Positions 24,612 through 33,262 of a stretch of 64,000 bases of DNA are shown here, in pieces (positions within the stretch are counted from its first letter, which is position 1; every line of letters starts with the position of its first letter). Made by a program: the position numbers and the translations under genes. The DNA comes from Streptomyces apocyni (GTDB lineage: Bacteria > Actinomycetota > Actinomycetes > Streptomycetales > Streptomycetaceae), in assembly GCF_009739465.1 (NCBI RefSeq), contig NZ_WHOM01000066.1, forward strand, positions 17,137 to 81,136, read 5' to 3'. The notes under the pieces were generated by a model. The model did no database searches. It was not told the DNA's origin and worked only from the letters and a program-made list of their open reading frames with translations.

Positions 24612-24992
24612 TCAGGCAGTGAAGCGGCGGCGGGCGGCCTCGATGTGGCCGAGGTAGGTGTGGGTCCAGGCGCACATTCCGTCGACGGTCGCGCGCAGGC
24701 CCTGGCCCGGCTCGGTGAGGACGTACTCGACCCGGGGCGGGACCGTGGGGTGCACGGTGCGCTCGACCAGGCCGTTGCGCTCCAGCATGCGCAGGTTCTG
24801 CGTGAGCATCTTGTGGCTGATGCCCTCGATCTCGTTCCGCAGTTCGCTGAAGCGCAGGGTGCGTTCACCGAGCGTCTCGATGATCAGGAACGCCCACTTG
24901 TTGGCGACGTCGGAGAAGATCTCCCGCGCCAGGGAATCCGCGCGGCTGAGGTCCGCTTCCTCGGGTGAGCCCCTGAACTGCTTGGTCACCAT
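24612..24992 (-). CDS. HxlR family transcriptional regulator
   Basis: A 126-residue winged-helix protein with the HxlR signature: KWAFLIIETLGERTLRFSELRNEIEGISHKMLTQNLRMLERNGLVERTVHPTVPPRVEYVLTEPG in pieces. HxlR proteins often respond to aldehydes or oxidants and regulate an adjacent reductase, but no such gene is beside it here. There is no Cys in the sequence near the N-terminus that would suggest a redox switch. ATG 24992 has GGGAG seven bases upstream. Three direct repeats lie just ahead of the start codon and may be its own operator. Confidence 0.92.
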   Translation of the reverse strand: MVTKQFRGSPEEADLSRADSLAREIFSDVANKWAFLIIETLGERTLRFSELRNEIEGISHKMLTQNLRMLERNGLVERTVHPTVPPRVEYVLTEPGQGLRATVDGMCAWTHTYLGHIEAARRRFTA

Positions 24993-25006
24993 CAGGTTCT
25001 CCCGCT

Positions 25007-25052
25007 ACTGAGAAGGCGTTCACTGAGAAGTGCGTTTACTGAGAAGTGCGTT
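25007..25052. repeat. Three direct repeats ahead of the hxlR-type gene
   Basis: ACTGAGAAGGCGTT (25007-25020), ACTGAGAAGTGCGTT (25022-25036) and ACTGAGAAGTGCGTT (25038-25052) recur at 15-16 base intervals. They lie 15-60 bases upstream of the HxlR start codon. The spacing, about one and a half helical turns, would suit arrayed regulator dimers. Only a remnant (GCGTTCACT at 25064-25072) continues the pattern. Confidence 0.8.
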
Positions 25053-25207
25053 CTTCGACGTCAGCGTTCACTCTCCTATGGTTTCTGAGTAACCACAAGA
25101 GAGCATGAGTGCCTCAGGCCTGCCCTGTGACCTGCCCACCGGCTGGCCCACCGGACCAAGGCACCGGGCCGTCCGTCGCGTACACCGTCAACGCTTACCC
25201 TGGACGA

Positions 25208-26743
25208 ATGACCAGCAGCAGCGACCGGAGCCTCGCAGTGGACGTTCAGGGATCCAAGAGTTACGAAATCCGAACCTACGGGTGTCAGATGAACGTCCAC
25301 GACTCCGAGCGGCTGTCCGGTCTCCTGGAGGGCGCCGGTTACGTCCGCGCCCCCAAAGACGCCGACGGCGACGCCGACGTCGTCGTCTTCAACACCTGCG
25401 CGGTCCGCGAGAACGCCGACAACCGCCTGTACGGCAACCTCGGGCGGCTCGCGCCGATGAAGACCAAGCGCCCCGGCATGCAGATCGCCGTGGGCGGCTG
25501 CCTCGCGCAGAAGGACCGCGACACCATCGTCCAGCGGGCCCCCTGGGTCGACGTGGTCTTCGGCACGCACAACATCGGCAAGCTGCCGGTGCTCCTGGAG
25601 CGCGCCCGCGTACAGGAAGAGGCGCAGGTCGAGATCGCGGAGTCGCTGGAGGCGTTCCCCTCGACGCTGCCCACCCGCCGTGAGAGCGCCTACGCCGCCT
25701 GGGTCTCCGTCTCCGTCGGCTGCAACAACACCTGCACCTTCTGCATCGTCCCCGCCCTGCGCGGCAAGGAGAAGGACCGCCGCCCCGGCGACATCCTCGC
25801 CGAGGTCGAGGCGCTGGTCGCCGAGGGCGTCAGCGAGATCACCCTGCTCGGGCAGAACGTGAACGCGTACGGCAGCGACATCGGCGACCGCGAGGCCTTC
25901 AGCAAGCTGCTGCGCGCCTGCGGCCGTATTGAGGGCCTTGAGCGGGTCCGCTTCACCTCGCCGCACCCCCGTGACTTCACGGACGACGTGATCGAGGCCA
26001 TGGCCGAGACCCCGAACGTGATGCCGCAGCTGCACATGCCCCTGCAGTCCGGCTCCGACACCATCCTCAAGGCCATGCGCCGCTCCTACCGCCAGGACCG
26101 CTACCTGGGGATCATCGAGAAGGTGCGCGCCGCCATCCCGCACGCCGCCATCTCCACCGACATCATTGTGGGCTTCCCCGGCGAGACCGAGGAGGACTTC
26201 GAGCAGACGATGCACGTCGTGCGCGAGGCGCGGTTCGGCAGCGCCTTCACCTTCCAGTACTCCAAGCGGCCCGGGACCCCGGCCGCGGAGATGGAGAACC
26301 AGATCCCCAAGGAGGTCGTCCAGGAGCGGTACCTGCGCCTGGTGGCGCTCCAGGAGGAGATCTCCTGGGAGGAGAACAAGAAGCAGGTCGGCCGCACTCT
26401 GGACCTCATGGTCGCCGAGGGCGAGGGCCGCAAGGACGGCGCAACGCACCGCCTCTCCGGGCGCGCGCCCGACAACCGCCTGGTGCACTTCACCAAGCCG
26501 GAGCAGGAGGTACGCCCCGGCGACGTGGTCACCGTCGAGATCACCTACGCCGCCCCGCACCACCTCCTCGCCGAGGGCCAGCCGCTGGCGGTACGCCGCA
26601 CCCGCGCGGGCGACGCCTGGGAGAAGCGCAACTCCGCGGACACGGCGCCTGCCGACAAGCCCGCCGGTGTCCTGCTTGGCCTGCCCCAGGTGGGCGTTCC
26701 GGAGCCGCTGCCCGCGGCGACCGGCGGCTGCGCCATCGACTGA
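25208..26743 (+). CDS. miaB: tRNA-2-methylthio-N6-dimethylallyladenosine synthase MiaB
   Basis: A 511-residue radical SAM methylthiotransferase. The N-terminal UPF0004 domain has its three cluster cysteines (YGCQMN, FNTCAVRENA, GGCLAQKD). The radical SAM cluster is C172-x3-C176-x2-C179 in GCNNTCTFC. A TRAM domain closes the protein near 390-460. It adds the methylthio group at A37 of tRNAs previously prenylated by MiaA, encoded 1.5 kb downstream. ATG 25208 begins MTSSSDRSLAVDVQG; an upstream in-frame ATG at 25109 gives unlikely sequence. A 45-residue tail ends GGCAID. Confidence 0.96.
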   Translation: MTSSSDRSLAVDVQGSKSYEIRTYGCQMNVHDSERLSGLLEGAGYVRAPKDADGDADVVVFNTCAVRENADNRLYGNLGRLAPMKTKRPGMQIAVGGCLAQKDRDTIVQRAPWVDVVFGTHNIGKLPVLLERARVQEEAQVEIAESLEAFPSTLPTRRESAYAAWVSVSVGCNNTCTFCIVPALRGKEKDRRPGDILAEVEALVAEGVSEITLLGQNVNAYGSDIGDREAFSKLLRACGRIEGLERVRFTSPHPRDFTDDVIEAMAETPNVMPQLHMPLQSGSDTILKAMRRSYRQDRYLGIIEKVRAAIPHAAISTDIIVGFPGETEEDFEQTMHVVREARFGSAFTFQYSKRPGTPAAEMENQIPKEVVQERYLRLVALQEEISWEENKKQVGRTLDLMVAEGEGRKDGATHRLSGRAPDNRLVHFTKPEQEVRPGDVVTVEITYAAPHHLLAEGQPLAVRRTRAGDAWEKRNSADTAPADKPAGVLLGLPQVGVPEPLPAATGGCAID

Positions 26744-26882
26744 GCGGCAGCACTGCGGCGGGCACGGTGCCCGGTGCCGGGACGAGGGGAGCTAGGCGCC
26801 CGATGGTCGGGTGACGGCGCACCGGGGCCGCGCGGTGGAGTGGGGCTCGGCGTCGTAAGACCCAGGGCTTAAGCTCCCGATC

Positions 26883-27602
26883 ATGCTTGTCGCCGCAGCC
26901 GTCTGTCCCTGTCCGCCCCTCCTGGTTCCCGAGGTCGCCGCGGGCGCGGCACCGGAACTCGACGCCGCGCGGGCGGCCTGTACCGACGCTGTCGGGGTGC
27001 TGGCGGCGGCCCGGCCGGACCGTCTGGTCGTCGTCGGGCCCGCGGAGCGGAGCGGTCGGGGTGCGTATCCGCAGGGTGCCCGGGGTTCGTTCCGGGGCTT
27101 TGGTGTGCCCTTCGACGTACGGCTCGGGGTGGCGGCCCCGCCGCGGGAGTCCCCGGAGAGGGAGCTTCCGCCAGCGCTCGCGGTGGCCGCCTGGCTGCTG
27201 GACCGCACCGGGTGGTCCGCGTCGCCCGTCGAAGGGCTCGGTGTGGAGGAGACTCTCGCTACCGAGCGGTGCACGCGGGTCGGCGGCGAGATCGCGGCAC
27301 AGGCCGAGCGGGTGGCCCTGCTGGTGATGGGTGACGGCAGTGCCTGCCGCACGCTCAAGGCGCCGGGGTATCTGGATGAGCGGGCGGCCGGTTTCGACGC
27401 CGAGGCAGCCCGTGCGCTCGGGGCCGTGGACGTGGCGGCGCTCGTGGACATCGACGCGGGACTGGCGGCCGAACTGAAGGCGGCGGGCCGGGCGCCGTGG
27501 CAGGTGCTCGCGGGCGCGGCGGATGGCGCCTCGCCGCGTGGCCAACTGCTGTACGACGACGCTCCGTACGGCGTGGGGTATCTGGTCGCGGCCTGGTCCT
27601 AG
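26883..27602 (+). CDS. Class III extradiol dioxygenase-like (LigB/MEMO1-type) protein
   Basis: A 239-residue protein starting MLVAAAVCPCPPLLVPEVA. The first strand, the RLVVVGPAERSG strand and the C-terminal YDDAPYGVGYLVAAW resemble the LigB/MEMO fold. The usual metal-binding histidines are not evident: there is no His in the first 100 residues, which argues against dioxygenase activity. It is conserved between miaB and miaA in streptomycetes, as I recall, with no known function. The start ATG lies 139 bases after miaB. Confidence 0.82.
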   Translation: MLVAAAVCPCPPLLVPEVAAGAAPELDAARAACTDAVGVLAAARPDRLVVVGPAERSGRGAYPQGARGSFRGFGVPFDVRLGVAAPPRESPERELPPALAVAAWLLDRTGWSASPVEGLGVEETLATERCTRVGGEIAAQAERVALLVMGDGSACRTLKAPGYLDERAAGFDAEAARALGAVDVAALVDIDAGLAAELKAAGRAPWQVLAGAADGASPRGQLLYDDAPYGVGYLVAAWS

Positions 27603-27692
27603 GTCCAAGGCGCTGGCAGCGCGCCGCGGCGGCCGTGAGGGCTTGTCTTCGAGCCCCACGGCCGTCCCGGTGCTGGTCAGGCGGCGGCTGGC

Positions 27693-28091
27693 CTACTTGG
27701 CGGCGCCCTCGGCCACCTCGCTGTCGGCAGCCTTGTCCGTCGACTGCTGCTTGGGGATCTCGACTCCTTCGGCCGCTGTGGCGCAGGTGTCCGCGGGCTG
27801 CTCGGCGGCCGCCTTGTCGCCCTCGTCCTCGTCCTTGCTCTCGGCCCCGGACTCCGAGGGCTTCGCGGACCCCGCAGGCTCCGTGGACCCCGCAGGCTCC
27901 GCGGACTTCACCGGCTCGGAGGATTCCGCTGAGTCCGCTGAGTCCGCTGAGTCCGCTGAGTCCTTCGAGTCCTTGGTCGCGTCATCGGCGTTCACCGGGG
28001 ACTCAGCCGTGGGAGTGGCCGCAGGCTCCTCGCTGGTTGACGCTTCGTCCGCGTCCTTGGCCTTGCGGCGGAACCGTGCAAAAACGCCCAT
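27693..28091 (-). CDS. Acidic, Ser/Ala/Asp-rich low-complexity protein
   Basis: A 132-residue protein beginning MGVFARFRRKAKD and then mostly disordered: (DS)AD repeats around residues 44-56, PAGSTEPAGSAKPSESG, and a Glu/Asp run. The C-terminal 30 residues (TAAEGVEIPKQQSTDKAADSE) look more conserved and may be the functional part. GGAG stands seven bases before ATG 28091. It is antisense to nothing else and divergent from miaA. No signal peptide or membrane segment is seen. Function unknown. Confidence 0.8.
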   Translation of the reverse strand: MGVFARFRRKAKDADEASTSEEPAATPTAESPVNADDATKDSKDSADSADSADSAESSEPVKSAEPAGSTEPAGSAKPSESGAESKDEDEGDKAAAEQPADTCATAAEGVEIPKQQSTDKAADSEVAEGAAK

Positions 28092-28272
28092 ATCTACTCC
28101 AGATGCTGTTCGTGTGGGCGAAATTCCGCGCCACCCGAAGCGTCCCATTGCGTCGCCCGGGGCTCCGGTCCTCACAACCGGCGGCCAGAACCTCGCAACA
28201 GGCAACGACGCGGAGCCCGTGGTGTCACGTCGCTCGTTCGGGGGAATGCTCGTGGTTTGCGAGACTGGGGAG

Positions 28273-29211
28273 GTGAGTACCGCAGCTTCCACCCCCCGGG
28301 TCATCGCCGTCGTCGGCCCCACCGCGGCCGGCAAGTCGGACCTCGGCGTCTTCCTCGCCCAGCGACTCGGCGGCGACGTCGTCAACGCCGACTCCATGCA
28401 GCTCTACCGAGGGATGGACATCGGTACCGCCAAGCTGACCCCCGAGGAACGCGGCGGCGTACCGCACCACCTCCTGGACATCTGGGACGTGACCGAGGCG
28501 GCGAGCGTCGCCGAGTACCAGAAACTGGCCCGCGCCGAGATCGACCGGCTGCTCGCCGACGGCCGCTGGCCGATCCTGGTCGGCGGCTCCGGCCTCTACG
28601 TCCGCGGGGCCGTCGACAACCTGGAGTTCCCTGGCACCGACCCCGTGGTCCGCGCTCGCCTGGAGGAGGAGCTGACTCTGCGCGGCCCCGGCGCGCTGCA
28701 TGCCCGGCTGGCCGCCGCCGACCCCGAGGCGGCCAAGGCGATCCTGCCGAGCAACGGCCGACGTATCGTCCGCGCCCTTGAGGTGATCGAGATCACCGGG
28801 CAGCCGTTCACCGCGAACCTCCCCGGCCATGACGCGGTCTACGACACGATCCAGATCGGCGTCGACGTCGCCCGCCCCGAGCTCGACGAGCGCATCGCGA
28901 CGCGCGTTGACCGGATGTGGGACGCGGGCCTCGTGGACGAGGTGCGGGCACTGGAGGAGCAGGGCCTGCGCGAGGGCCGTACGGCGTCCCGCGCGCTCGG
29001 CTACCAGCAAGTACTCACGGCGCTCGCCGGCGAGTGCGGCGAGGACGAGGCGCGCGCCGAGACCGTACGGGCCACCAAGCGCTTCGCCCGCCGCCAGGAC
29101 TCCTGGTTCCGCCGTGACGCGCGCGTGCAGTGGCTCAGCGGCGGTGCCGCGGACCGACGGGAACTCCCGGCACAGGCGCTGACGTTGGTCGAACGAGCGG
29201 TTACAGCCTGA
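28273..29211 (+). CDS. miaA: tRNA dimethylallyltransferase MiaA
   Basis: A 312-residue prenyltransferase that transfers dimethylallyl to N6 of A37 in tRNAs reading UNN codons. Walker A GPTAAGKS is at residues 15-22, then VNADSMQLYRGMDIGTAKLT, PILVGGSGLYVRG and RASRALGYQQV with RRQDSWFRRD near the end. GTG 28273 is preferred because homology starts there; ATG 28246, nine codons upstream in frame, has GGGGGA close by and cannot be excluded. MiaB acts next in the pathway. Confidence 0.95.
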   Translation: MSTAASTPRVIAVVGPTAAGKSDLGVFLAQRLGGDVVNADSMQLYRGMDIGTAKLTPEERGGVPHHLLDIWDVTEAASVAEYQKLARAEIDRLLADGRWPILVGGSGLYVRGAVDNLEFPGTDPVVRARLEEELTLRGPGALHARLAAADPEAAKAILPSNGRRIVRALEVIEITGQPFTANLPGHDAVYDTIQIGVDVARPELDERIATRVDRMWDAGLVDEVRALEEQGLREGRTASRALGYQQVLTALAGECGEDEARAETVRATKRFARRQDSWFRRDARVQWLSGGAADRRELPAQALTLVERAVTA

Positions 29212-29319
29212 TCACGTCATGGCATCGGGACGCTCCGGCGGTCATCGCGGCCAGCGGGGGCGTGCCATCATCGAGCTTCAATCGAGCCAGTGGAGTCCGA
29301 GTTGGGAGGGCGCGTGGCG

Positions 29320-29784
29320 ATGGAGGCCAGCCCTCGCGACACCGCACATGAGGACCAGGGACAGCTGAGTCCCGACGGTCCTGAGACGACCGGCGTCGTC
29401 GACGACGGCCCGGACGACACCGACGAGGCCGCCGCGGCGTCCGCGAACGAGGTCGAGGTCGAGCTGCGGCCGCAGCGCAGGATGCGCATCTGGCAGACCG
29501 CGCCGATCGTGGTGCTCGCGACCGTCGGCTCCCTGATGTTCGCCTTCCCGCTGGCCTTCGAGTTCGGCGACGGTGGCGCGGTGGTGGCCATGCTCGGCCT
29601 GCTGCTGAGCTGTTGCGCCGCGGGCTGGGCCATGATGGCCGGCCGTCGCGTCGGCCTCACCTGGCCGGGGCTGCCGGGCCGTGGTTCCGGGCGCCGTCCG
29701 GACTGGCGGGTGATCGCCGCGTACACCCTGATGGTCGGCGCCGTCGCGGTGCTCGCCGTGTGGCGGGTGGCCCGGCTCCGCTGA
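29320..29784 (+). CDS. Hypothetical membrane protein with acidic N-terminus
   Basis: A protein of about 154 residues. An acidic, Asp/Glu-rich cytoplasmic head of about 50 residues is followed by a basic hinge (RPQRRMRIWQ) and three likely membrane spans at about 62-82, 89-107 and 130-148. No family is recognised. GGGAGG is 10 bases before ATG 29320; in-frame GTG 29314 and GTG 29290 are alternatives. It lies between miaA and dapF on the same strand and may share their transcript. Confidence 0.8.
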   Translation: MEASPRDTAHEDQGQLSPDGPETTGVVDDGPDDTDEAAAASANEVEVELRPQRRMRIWQTAPIVVLATVGSLMFAFPLAFEFGDGGAVVAMLGLLLSCCAAGWAMMAGRRVGLTWPGLPGRGSGRRPDWRVIAAYTLMVGAVAVLAVWRVARLR

Positions 29785-29870
29785 CACGGGTCCGGGGCTA
29801 CGGGGCCCGGGCTCCGGGCCGCGGGCTACGGCCTTCGGGGACTGTCGTAGCGACCCCGTACGATCGAGGA

Positions 29871-30761
29871 ATGAGCACGCGGATCGCCTTCCTCAAGGGG
29901 CACGGTACGGAGAACGACTTCGTGATCGTCCCCGACCCGGACAACGCCATCGACCTGCCCCCGGCCGCCGTAGCCGCACTCTGCGACCGCCGGGCCGGGA
30001 TCGGCGGCGACGGCCTGCTGCATGTGGTCCGCTCCGCCGCGCACCCCGAGGCCAGCGCCATGGCGGGCGAAGCCGAGTGGTTCATGGACTATCGCAACGC
30101 GGACGGCTCGATCGCCGAGATGTGCGGCAATGGTGTACGGGTCTTCGCCCGCTACCTCCAGTACGCCGGGCACACCACGGCGGGCGACCTGGCCATCGCG
30201 ACCCGCGGCGGCGTCAAGCGCGTCCATGTCGCCAAGGGCGCCGAAGGCAGCACCAGCGATGGCGACATCACCGTCTCCATGGGCCGGGCTCTGCTCCCCG
30301 AAGAGCAGGCGGCCACGACGGTCGGTGAGCGCACCTGGCCCACCCGGAACGTGAACATGGGCAATCCGCACGCCGTGGCCTTCGTCGACGACCTCGACCA
30401 CGCGGGCGACCTGTTCACCGCGCCGTCCATCAGCCCCGCGGCCGTCTACCCGGACGGGGTGAACGTCGAGTTCGTCGTCGACCGTGGCGAGCGCCATGTC
30501 GCGATGCGGGTGCACGAGCGCGGTTCCGGCGAGACCCGCTCCTGCGGCACGGGCGCCTGCGCGGTGGCCGTCGCCGCCGCCCGGCGGGACGGCGTCGACC
30601 CCGCGGTGACCGGTACCCCGGTGTCGTACACCGTGGACCTGCCGGGCGGCCGCCTGGTGATCACCGAGCGGCCGGACGGCACGATCGAGATGACGGGCCC
30701 CGCCGTCATCGTCGCGGAGGGTGAGATCTCCAAGGAGTGGTTCGCAACCCTCATCCCCTGA
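29871..30761 (+). CDS. dapF: Diaminopimelate epimerase
   Basis: A 296-residue enzyme that interconverts LL- and meso-diaminopimelate for lysine and peptidoglycan synthesis. The two catalytic cysteines are Cys85 in AEMCGNGVRVF and Cys225 in SCGTGACAVAVAA, each in its signature motif. GHGTENDFVIV at the N-terminus binds substrate. CGAGGA just precedes ATG 29871. A short proline-free insertion at residues 115-130 (AKGAEGSTSDGD) is unremarkable. Confidence 0.96.
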   Translation: MSTRIAFLKGHGTENDFVIVPDPDNAIDLPPAAVAALCDRRAGIGGDGLLHVVRSAAHPEASAMAGEAEWFMDYRNADGSIAEMCGNGVRVFARYLQYAGHTTAGDLAIATRGGVKRVHVAKGAEGSTSDGDITVSMGRALLPEEQAATTVGERTWPTRNVNMGNPHAVAFVDDLDHAGDLFTAPSISPAAVYPDGVNVEFVVDRGERHVAMRVHERGSGETRSCGTGACAVAVAAARRDGVDPAVTGTPVSYTVDLPGGRLVITERPDGTIEMTGPAVIVAEGEISKEWFATLIP

Positions 30762-30903
30762 ACCTTCGCTCGAATGGGTGATCCGTTTCATGCTGGGCGA
30801 GAGCCGGTGAGTGGCACATGATGGGCTCGGTAGCATCAAGCACCGGCCCGGTCGGGGGATGCCGCCGCCCGCCCCGCCGCCGGTCGAGCTGCGGGAGGTG
30901 CCC

Positions 30904-33186
30904 ATGAGTACGGAACCCAACGGGGCGGCGCAAGGCGCCTCGGACCAGGCGGCAGGGGAAGCGGCGGCGAGGGAAAGCCCAGCGAACCCCCCGAACCCCC
31001 CGAGCCCCGCGCCATCCCGCAGGCGCGGCCGCGCCCGCATCGACCTGCGCAGGCTGGGACGGGCCGCGCTGCTCGGTACGACGTCCCGGGGGCGGCTCCC
31101 AGCCGCCATCGGCCATGTGGCCGAAGCCCATCGCGCCTACTACCCGGACGCCGACCTCGACCCCCTGCGCCGCGCCTACATCCTCGCCGAGTCCTCGCAC
31201 CGCGGACAGATGCGCAAGAGCGGCGAACCGTACATCACCCACCCCCTCGCCGTGACGCTGATCCTCGCCGAGCTGGGCGCCGAGACCAAGACCCTCACCG
31301 CGTCGCTGCTCCACGACACCGTCGAGGACACCGAAGTGACGCTCGATCAGGTGCGCGCGGAGTTCGGCGCCGAGGTCTGCTATCTCGTCGACGGCGTGAC
31401 CAAGCTGGAGAAGGTCGACTACGGCTCCGCCGCCGAGCCGGAGACCTTCCGCAAGATGCTCGTCGCCACCGGCAACGACGTCCGGGTGATGTCCATCAAA
31501 CTGGCCGACCGGCTGCACAACATGCGCACCCTCGGAGTGATGCGCCCCGAGAAGCAGGCCCGGATCGCCAAGGTGACCCGGGACGTCCTCATCCCCCTCG
31601 CCGAGCGGCTTGGCGTGCAGGCCCTGAAGACCGAGCTCGAGGACCTGGTCTTCGCGATCCTGCACCCCGAGGACTACGCCAGGACCCAGGCCCTCATCAG
31701 CGAGAACACCGCACGCCACGACCCCCTCGCGGACATCGTCGAAGAGATGCGGGCCGTGCTGCGCGAGGCCGGGATCGAGGCCGAAGTCCTGATCAGACCA
31801 CGGCACTTCGTCTCCGTGCACCGGGTACGGATCAAACGCGGCGAGCTGCGCGGCGCCGACTTCGGCCGCGTCCTGGTCCTGGTGAACGAGGACGCGGACT
31901 GCTACGGCGTGCTCGGTGAGCTGCACACCTGCTTCACGCCCGTCATCTCGGAGTTCAAGGATTTCGTCGCCGTCCCCAAGTTCAACCTGTACCAGTCGCT
32001 GCACACCGCCGTCGCCCGTCCGGACGGCTCGGTCGCTGAAGTCCTCATCCGTACGCACCAGATGCACAAGGTCGCCGAGGCGGGCGTCGTCGCGCTCGGC
32101 AACCCGTACACGTCCGGCGCCGAGGAGCCCGGTGACGGCGAGCGCGGTGACGGCGAGCGCGCCGACCCCACCCGCCCCGGCTGGCTCTCCCGTCTCCTTG
32201 ACTGGCAGCAGGCGACCCCCGACCCGGACGCCTTCTGGTCCTCGCTACGCGAGGACCTCGCCCAGGACCGCGAGATCACCGTCTACCGCACCGACGGCGG
32301 CACCCTCGGCCTGCCTGCGGGCGCGAGCTGCGTCGACGCCGCCTACGCCCAGTACGGCGAGGACGCGCACAGCTGCATCGGCGCCCGGGTCAACGGCCGC
32401 CTGGCGACGCTCAGTACGGTGCTCCGCGACGGCGACACGGTGCAACTCCTGCTCGCCCCGCAGGAGACCGGCTCCGGGCCCTCGCCCGACTGGCTGGACC
32501 ACACCCGTACGCCCGCCGCCCGGATCGCGATCCGGCGCTGGCTCGCCGCCCACCCGGCCGCCGCGGCTTCGGACACCGCCGCCCGCACCGCCGATGACCG
32601 GCAGCTCAGCCTTCCCGCAGGCACCTCGGGAGCCCCTGGAGCCCCGGGAGGCCCGGGAGCCCTGGGCGCTGGGGCCGCCGCCAGGCCCTCGCACGGCAAC
32701 GCGGCCGCCACCCGGCCCGCGCGGCCCAGCGCCATGGCCGACCTGCCCGGCGCGACGGTGCGCCTCGCCGGGTGCTGTACGCCGGTCCCGCCCGACGCGG
32801 TGACCGGCTTCGCGGTGCGCGGCGGTGTGGTCACCGTGCACCGGGTGACCTGCCCAGCCGTGCAGCGGATGGCCACCGCGGGCCGCGAGCCCGTCGGCGT
32901 CCGCTGGGCGGCCCCCGAGGACACCGCCGAGTGCCGGGTGACGCTGTTCGCCGAGTCCTTCGGACGGCCCCATCTGCTCGCCGACCTCACCGAAGCCATC
33001 GCCCTGGAGGGCGCGGAGATCGTCTCGGCGACCGTGGAGCCGCCGACCGAGGGACGGGTCCGCCACACGTACACCCTGCAACTCCCGGACGCCGCCCTGC
33101 TCCCCTCCCTGATGCGCGCGATGCGCAAGGTGGCGGGTGTGTACGACGTGGGACGTGCCCAGCACTCGGCGACGGCAACGCAGTAG
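30904..33186 (+). CDS. rshA: RelA/SpoT homologue (RSH) with intact hydrolase and altered synthetase domain
   Basis: A 760-residue RSH protein. The HD hydrolase domain is complete: HRGQMRKSGEPYITHP, His137-Asp138 in LLHDTVEDTE, and KLADRLHNMRTL. The synthetase region (about 285-395) keeps FKDFVAVPKFNLYQSLHT and AEVLIRTHQMH but lacks the usual Asp of the DxxAxR strand (GADFGRVLVLV here) and the AHWxYK end (replaced by VVALGNPYTSG). TGS (about 455-520) and ACT (about 670-750) domains follow. This fits the second, SpoT-like RSH of streptomycetes rather than the 840-residue RelA. ATG 30904 has GGGAGG upstream. Confidence 0.9.
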   Translation: MSTEPNGAAQGASDQAAGEAAARESPANPPNPPSPAPSRRRGRARIDLRRLGRAALLGTTSRGRLPAAIGHVAEAHRAYYPDADLDPLRRAYILAESSHRGQMRKSGEPYITHPLAVTLILAELGAETKTLTASLLHDTVEDTEVTLDQVRAEFGAEVCYLVDGVTKLEKVDYGSAAEPETFRKMLVATGNDVRVMSIKLADRLHNMRTLGVMRPEKQARIAKVTRDVLIPLAERLGVQALKTELEDLVFAILHPEDYARTQALISENTARHDPLADIVEEMRAVLREAGIEAEVLIRPRHFVSVHRVRIKRGELRGADFGRVLVLVNEDADCYGVLGELHTCFTPVISEFKDFVAVPKFNLYQSLHTAVARPDGSVAEVLIRTHQMHKVAEAGVVALGNPYTSGAEEPGDGERGDGERADPTRPGWLSRLLDWQQATPDPDAFWSSLREDLAQDREITVYRTDGGTLGLPAGASCVDAAYAQYGEDAHSCIGARVNGRLATLSTVLRDGDTVQLLLAPQETGSGPSPDWLDHTRTPAARIAIRRWLAAHPAAAASDTAARTADDRQLSLPAGTSGAPGAPGGPGALGAGAAARPSHGNAAATRPARPSAMADLPGATVRLAGCCTPVPPDAVTGFAVRGGVVTVHRVTCPAVQRMATAGREPVGVRWAAPEDTAECRVTLFAESFGRPHLLADLTEAIALEGAEIVSATVEPPTEGRVRHTYTLQLPDAALLPSLMRAMRKVAGVYDVGRAQHSATATQ

Positions 33187-33262
33187 CCCCGGCCGCCCCC
33201 GTTCGAGTGGGCGCGGCGCGCGCCGTCGCGGCGAAGGCGACGTGCGCTGATAGCCGTGGTGC

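Noticed and set aside
30904..33186. Calling the RSH gene relA
   Set aside because: Length (760) and altered synthetase motifs fit the second RSH homologue better than the long RelA.
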